A DNA stretch of 64,000 bases, from assembly GCF_030272615.1 (NCBI RefSeq), contig NC_081409.1, forward strand, positions 471,692,573 through 471,756,572, read 5' to 3'. This DNA comes from Cryptomeria japonica (lineage: Eukaryota; Streptophyta; Pinopsida; Cupressales; Cupressaceae). The position numbers were made by a program, and so were the translations under genes. This document shows positions 58,432 to 64,000 of this stretch, piece after piece; the stretch's first letter is position 1, and every line of letters starts with the position of its first letter. The notes under the pieces were generated by a model. That model was given only the letters and a program-made list of their open reading frames with translations, was not told the origin of the DNA and made no database searches.

Positions 58432-60257
58432 CAAATACATCAAGTATAACAACCCCATATTCCTTATGCCCCCCAAGGCATTCATGCCTTATTTCCCTCC
58501 TTATGACCCCCAATGCATAAACAAGCCATGCAGCAAGGGTCACATAAAATCCCTTGTGATCACTCTCATAACGAGAGCCTCTCACTCGAGGGTTGTCACT
58601 TCTACCACCCACAAGATCCTCCTCTCTCCCAAGAGTAGGAGGTCTTGATTACTCCCAAAACACATACAATGCATATGCACAAAACACCAAATAAATTTTC
58701 TAAGAAATACAAGCACGAAAACTAGTCTTTTACACAACATTTCTTTCAAACCACATGCAATAAGAAAACATTATAAGCAAAATAGAACCAACCTTAAACT
58801 GCCCAAAGGTATGCTAGTTTTGTTGAGGATGAGCAGCCCAATTCCACGGATTCTTCTCTTCCTACCCTTCGCCAAATTCTCAATCCAAAAATCTATATTT
58901 TTCTTTTCAAAATTCTTTTGTCTCCAAAAATGGAGAGTGGGTGATTACCCCCAAAATTTCTCTTTGTTGCTTAAGAAGACACTAGTGTGAGTTCTCTCAA
59001 GTTTCTAAAAATTGAAAAGGAAAGTAAGGTAAAATAGGAAAAGGGAACTTTCATTCCAAAAGGAAGGTTAACCGCTTAGCTCAAGCCTTCTAATTTCAAT
59101 TTTCGCACAACTTAGAAAACCTACTTTTTAGGGTGTCTAAATGGTCACATGGGAGTAGAAACTTGCCTAAAATTACCCCTAACCCTTAGGTATACCCTAT
59201 GGGCTTTAGGAAACCCTATTAAACTACCCCTAGGTGTCCATTTAACCCTTTTTTAACCCCTCTGAAGTTTATTTTCGTGTCAAACCTATGTTGACCATCC
59301 CAAAGATTCTTTACCCAAGGCGTTTATGGAATCACATTACATTAATTGAAAAAGCTATAGTTGAACAATTCCCTCCAAGAGACCATTTTAAATTCAAACA
59401 TAAATCAACACGTGTCAAGTGACACGAAGAAAATATTTTTACAAAATTGCACATGAAATCTTGTCTCTTATTGGATTTAAATAAATCAAATAAATAACAT
59501 TTAACACACATGCATCATTTACTATTATGAATAAAATATGACACAAACAGGGTGTTGTCTCTCCAAATAGATAAACCCTGGTTTTACGAACATACATAAG
59601 TCTAGGTTTGGTTCTCCGTAATATTTCCATGGTCACATGGATATCTTTTCCTATGCAACTCAATTACACATTAGTAATTTCAAACAACCCCATATAATAT
59701 AAAAACACATGAATTAGAATACACATCAACCACTCTGCACACACTTTACATTTGAACAAATCAATATATCTTACATCCAAATAAATCCACACAAGCAATT
59801 ATCATAATCTCATAATTTTGATCCATACATACACATACATCCTATTTCTATTATCATAGTAAAATCCTGCAATTTCAATAGCGACATTTATCATCTCAAA
59901 TTTATCCTATTCTAGAATCATATTGAGTACTATATCATAAGGCATATAAATGAAGCATCAACATTCATCAATGTTATCCAATTCATGGAAATCATATAAA
60001 TTCTAAATTCAGACATAGCTGGCATATGTTAGATCAAGATTATCCCATCAATGGATCTTTTAGGATTTCACATTCATAACACATCAAAATGTACACCATA
60101 ATGTGAAATAACTCTATAACTTGGTTCAATTTCTTTTCTCACAAATCTATCGGTCTAACACAGTCCCTTCTATTGTATTATATAGCATTTATTAATAGGG
60201 TCAAACATGGTCAACTAAGTTAATCAAAGCTTGGTTTGGGGAAGGCCTTACATATTA

Positions 60258-60518
60258 CTCTAGAGGAGTTGGATAGGACTCTTGAGATTGCAGACAACAA
60301 AATCTTTCATAGAAAGCATAGGATAATCAGTCTTATGGTAGGTAGGGTTAATGAGATAGTCAAGGAGACACACAAGGCATGGGTTCAATTCTTTGCATCA
60401 AACCCTAGTTTTTATTCTTCACCAAAAGATAAAACTGATACTATAGACATCCTCATTGAAGGAAAAGGTAAGGGAATAATGGGAACCACATCTACAATTT
60501 TGAAAAATATTAAGATAT
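60258..60518 (+). pseudogene. ORF2 of element E, second part
   Basis: The frame after G reads TLEELDRTLEIADNK and SLMVGRVNEIVKET, matching TIEEIDRLTLLANKK and NLMVGRVGEI of B at 13400-13490. It ends where A2 inserts. The upstream Met at 60236 lies in G and is not a real start. Confidence 0.8.
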
Positions 60519-60523
60519 TGGAT

Positions 60524-61702
60524 TGTTGGCATTTTTTATGTTTATGTTGTGATTGTCATTGATGGACACACACTTTGCTTTGAAATCACTTTCTATGTAT
60601 GAGTTATGCTCAACCGGTATTTGTTCCAAACTGGTATTATGTATTATATTATTTAGGCTATCAGTGTTTTGCAGAAAGTGTTTACCGATCTCAAGCAGTA
60701 TGAAGACCTCAAGCGGTTCGAGGATCTCAAGCGGAGTGAAGAAACTGTAGCGGCAATTATCATTTTCTCAGTCTTCATTTTCGAACAACCGGTAATCAGT
60801 TTAATGTTTAAACCGGTATTACTCTGTGATGAGTTACCAACCAGTAATACTCTATGATGAGTTACCAACCGGTATTTTTTTGATGAGTTACCATCCACCG
60901 ACACTTTGATGGTGATTTGTGCCATGTTATCAAATGTGTCTAGATGCAATGAACCTAGGAACTTGCAATGTAATCCTATTGGACCGACATGAAATCATAT
61001 TCCTTTTTAAGGACATCATGTCTAGGGTTTTAGGAGATGTATCTATTAGGGTTTTTGGTGGTTGATGAGTTTTGTATGTGTGATCTTAGAAGAGAAGATC
61101 AAGTCTGTGTGTTGTAATAGAGTGTGGATTTACTGAAGACTAAAGTAATGCATAAATGCATTAGCAATGAGCTATCATGGATCTAACCAAGAAGAGTGTG
61201 CTATTTGCTAGATCATTCACTTGTTGATTACTCACATATTCGACAAGTCTGAAACCCTTAACCGGGTAGGCCCAGAAAAGCCTTTGTAAATCCTCTAACA
61301 TGGTGGTTCAAATATGTGGATCTGAAATCCTCTCACAAGGTAGTCTGTAATCGAACTTATCTCCTAACAGAGATTGAGATTCCTAACAAGATCTGTTCTG
61401 GTGAAGAACATTGTATGACCTTAACCAGTCTGACCTTAACCAGTCTGGTTACTATTCTGCAGATAGTTACTTGTGAGTTTCATCTCACCATGGTTTTTCC
61501 CATTTGGGTTTCCATGTCAAAATCTCGTGTTATGGTGATTGTGCTTCTGTGGGTGAATTCCTTATTCATTGTTTGGTTTGCATTTGTGTTAACCAGTTTG
61601 TTAGTAAAACTGTTATACCAGTTTACTGCTAAACTATTTAAGTGTTTAAGTTTAGTATTTATTGGTATACTAATTCACCCCCCACCCTCTTAGTATTCAT
61701 CA
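60524..61702 (+). repeat. 5' LTR of element A2 (1179 bp)
   Basis: Aligns to 14612-15776 with several small indels, including a duplicated ACTCTATGATGAGTTACCAACC-type segment near 60815-60870. Ends TATTCATCA. Confidence 0.93.
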
Positions 61703-61717
61703 ATTAGTATCAGAGCC
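61703..61717 (+). promoter_or_regulatory. Primer binding site of element A2
   Basis: ATTAGTATCAGAGCC; one change from A's site. Confidence 0.9.
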
Positions 61718-61752
61718 AACCTTTCTATAAGTTTAACCACTTGGAAAGAGAG

Positions 61753-63033
61753 ATGGGGGAATACATTGTGAGGGAACTTACTCATCAGCTTACTCAGTCT
61801 GAGAAATCCTATGATGAACTCAAAGTCAAGTATAAGGCCTCTCTGGCAAAAAGGAGAGAGCATGCTGAGAAACTGATGGAGCTAACTGAAAACAGTTCCT
61901 TTGATGAAGAGGACATGGAAGCCCTAGTTGAAGAAGTTGAAAAGCTGAATGAGACTAATGCCAACCTAAGAAGGGAACTTGAAGGACTGTCTATCAGGAT
62001 GTGTCAAGAGCTTGAGAACTGGAGAAAAGATGAAGATCTGGTAAAAGACAAAGATCATGAGATCTCCAAACTAAAGCAAGAAATCAGTGTACTTACCACT
62101 CATCTCCAAGAGAGCAAAGTGGAAAAAGAGGAAATGCAAGGTGAAATAAACATGGCTATTTCTGAGAATGTAACCTTGAAGGAATCCAATGTTGTTGTTA
62201 CTAAAGAACTCACTGAGTCAAAGGAAATACTTTCCAAATTCAATAAGAGCACTGTCAAGCTAGAGAAAAAGCTTGAATTAGCTAAACCGGTGAAGAATAC
62301 CACTGGACTTGGTTTTTCTAGTTATGAAGAAGGTGAGACCTCTGGAGAAAAAGATGTAGCATCAAAGAAGCAACCGACACCAAAGGATAAAGGTAAGAAA
62401 AAGTTCAAACCTATTTGATTTAATTGTCTCAATTAAGGACATACTACTAATGTATGTAGAAACAAGGCTTACAATAACTTTCCTTACTTTCTAAACAATA
62501 AGCCTAGATCCAATAGATTCAATGGAAATTGTTATGCATACAACAAGTCTAGGCATAGAGCATTTCAATGCAGGTCTATCATGCACAACACCGGAAGGTA
62601 TCCACAAAGGAGTCAAGGAGTCTTTCCTCAACCCTCTGGGAACCGGAATCCAAACCAGTTTAATACCTATAATCATCAGTTAGGAAGTGGTGGCTATCAA
62701 GCATCAACTAGATGGAGAGCAACCTATTTGATCTGTCATGGTAATGGTCACGTAGCTGCAACATGCAGAAGGAAGAATGGAAACATGAATAATGGACCTT
62801 GGAGAGCACCTGGAATGGTTTGCTATCATTGCAACAAACTGGGTCATACAACAAGATTTTGCATAACGAGAAAGAATATATCGGATGATATATCGATCAC
62901 TCCAGAAGGAAAGATTGATGTTGAAACTGTTCAAGCAGATATGAAGAAAACATGGAAAAAGAAGCCAGAAGAAGTGTCTCTAGAAGATTAGGTTTCTGCA
63001 CCTGGTGTGCAAATCTCTGAATCGGCAAACTAA
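61753..63033 (+). pseudogene. gag of element A2: coiled coil plus zinc knuckles
   Basis: The ATG at 61753 begins MGEYIVRELT; an earlier in-frame TTG is not needed. The coiled-coil half is intact for about 220 codons and includes LNETNANLRRELEGLSIRM and KFNKSTVKLEKKLE...GLGF. Stops at about 62416 and 62434 then hit the first knuckle. A second is decayed (CYAYNKSRHRAFQC). Two near-normal ones follow: ICHGNGHVAATC and CYHCNKLGHTTRFC. One more stop lies at 62988-62990, and the natural end is TAA at 63031-63033. Better preserved than in A. Confidence 0.87.
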
Positions 63034-63473
63034 GCTATAGGAAAGCTTAGGGGGAAAAAATCAGTAAAATATTTCAAACCCCTGATTTATATCGGTAAAA
63101 GACCTTAACTGGTATGTGATACCTGTTAATTGGCAGAAGACCGGAAACGGTAAAAGGAAAATTAGGGTTTACACCCTAATGATGGAGAATTTATTATGGT
63201 AGGTGGAGAATTCATTTAAAAGGGATTTTCAAGTCATTTTCACTTATCATTTTTCAAGAAAAGAAGTTTTCAAGTGCAGAGCGACAAAAGATGATTTGTC
63301 TTGCAATTTAGAGAGATTTCAAAACCTTGAAGAAGAATCTGAAGATAACAACAATCAATCAAGTGTAGAACTCAAAGCGGTAACCAGGCAACTAAAGTAG
63401 TGAGTGGCGAAGCAAAATTTGCAAGCCCTAAATATCGACTTTCAAAGGTATTTTTTGAGTTTCTCTGTTTATC
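63034..63473 (+). other. Gap between gag and ORF2 of element A2
   Basis: GCTTAGGGGGAAAAAA at 63045-63060, 11 nt after the gag stop, then non-coding sequence of the same length as in A (about 440 bp). Confidence 0.7.
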
Positions 63474-64000
63474 ATGGCTTCAGCATCGCACTCTAGTTCT
63501 AGTGCAGTCGTTGAGTCAGTAGATTTCATCCAACGGAAGGCAAAATATAATGCACTATCCCAAATACCCGCTGGTGTTATAGTAGAGGAAGGTATTTCAG
63601 ATTACATTGATTGTAAAATTGAAGACCTAGGATCTCTAGTGATCCATTCACAGTTGATTTTGTTCTGCGGGAAGGACAAGAAGATCAAACCGGAATTCAG
63701 CATCTTGGAAAAGAAGAAGCTTCACAATGCGGTCTACTTCCTTGAATAATTCACAGATGATCACATCCGCATCATTCTAAGCAGAGTGCACAGTGACAAA
63801 ATGTATTTGGAGCATACACATGACATCACACTAGAAGCGGTTCATGTCGTCACCGGTTTCTGTAACGTTGGAGAAGTGCTAGCCCTAAGGAAGATCAGCA
63901 AGACCGAAATGACCAAGCTCACCAGTTTAGTGAGCGACCAACAAGGAATGACCATCAATACCATCAAGGACAATCTGGTCAAGTATGCCTGCATGGTGAT
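63474..64000 (+). pseudogene. ORF2 of element A2, N-terminal part, truncated by window end
   Basis: The ATG at 63474 begins MASASHSSSS and stays parallel to A's ORF2 to the window end: LSQIPAGVIVEEGISDY, SRVHSDKMYLE, LRKISKTEMTKL and IKDNLVKYACMV. One in-frame stop occurs at 63747-63749, where A has Glu. Differences from A are mostly conservative residues, which suggests past selection on the protein. Confidence 0.85.

Larger units (their letters stand above)
55930..60252 (+). mobile_element. Element G: 4.3-kb non-coding insertion, probable solo long LTR
   Basis: Ends TGTAATGCCC... and ...GGCCTTACA (imperfect inverted repeat), TSD TATTA exact (55925-55929 and 60253-60257). The ORF2 frame of E resumes directly after the TSD. 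No conserved ORF, primer site or long direct repeat. Contains a GC-rich block with a 40-bp repeat near its start and long AT-rich microsatellites. Ends resemble F. Confidence 0.72.
51699..64000 (+). mobile_element. Element E: gag-ORF2 LTR retrotransposon, right end outside window, hit by G and A2
   Basis: The 5' LTR begins at 51699 (TATTGGCAATTG, probably from TGTTGGC) after CTGAC in element I's gag. Primer site, five-knuckle gag and ORF2 follow on the plus strand. ORF2 is split by G and then by A2. No pol lies between gag and ORF2; what follows ORF2 is not visible. Confidence 0.82.
60524..64000 (+). mobile_element. Element A2: second copy of family A, truncated by window end
   Basis: LTR start TGTTGGCATTTTTTATG and the whole order LTR, primer site, gag, gap, ORF2 match element A. 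Preceded by TGGAT as probable TSD. Sequence divergence from A is clearly larger than between A's own LTRs. Confidence 0.92.

Noticed and set aside
60236-60562. 108-aa ORF starting MGKALH as a separate gene
   Set aside because: The start lies in element G and the end in A2's LTR; only 60258-60518 is coding text, belonging to E's ORF2.

Overview
This window is plant nuclear repeat DNA. I found no host gene, tRNA or rRNA gene. Every recognisable open reading frame belongs to an LTR retrotransposon, mostly Ty1/copia with initiator-Met-type primer sites (TGGTATCAGAGC and variants). The AT-rich composition, tall stacks of ~7-8 kb elements and absence of genes suggest a very large plant genome, perhaps a gymnosperm; the species is inference only.

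The whole 64 kb is one set of nested insertions, and most borders can be placed to the base from TG...CA ends and 5-bp target-site duplications (TSDs). The oldest layer is a minus-strand copia element I, seen as three pieces (10116-10935, 49496-51698, and a part beyond the window). Element J (7864-10115, minus) sits in I and is itself cut by a Tat/gypsy-like non-autonomous element 1 (1-7863). Element B (10936-49495, minus, TSD CTTCC/CTTTC) also sits in I. Inside B are A (14612-22294, plus, TSD ACCAA), H (22781-26522, TSD AGTTG/GGTTG) and D (27640-47626, plus, TSD CTCTA). D's own 5' LTR is cut by F (27840-32579, TSD TGTTC) and C (32898-40959, minus, TSD TTATG). On the right, E (from 51699, plus) sits in I and contains G (55930-60252, TSD TATTA) and A2 (60524 to the window end).

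D and I are decayed ordinary copia elements with gag, protease, integrase and reverse transcriptase/RNase H in that order. A, A2, B, C and E are different. Each has a Sirevirus-style LTR, a coiled-coil plus multi-zinc-knuckle gag, then, after a short non-coding gap, a second long ORF (ORF2), with no protease, integrase or reverse transcriptase seen. ORF2 is alignable by eye among A, A2, B, C and E although their LTRs differ, so it has been kept over a long time. I do not recognise its function. It is the best candidate here for an undescribed system: a lineage of pol-less elements carrying gag plus a conserved accessory protein, presumably mobilised by relatives such as D.

F, G and H are 3.7-4.7 kb, non-coding, have TG...CA ends and 5-bp TSDs, and look like solo LTRs of long-LTR families. 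Minisatellites of exact 30-bp, 21-bp and 40-bp period lie in element 1, F and G. Stop codons in the decayed ORFs often look like CAG/CAA to TAG/TAA changes, as expected for methylated DNA.
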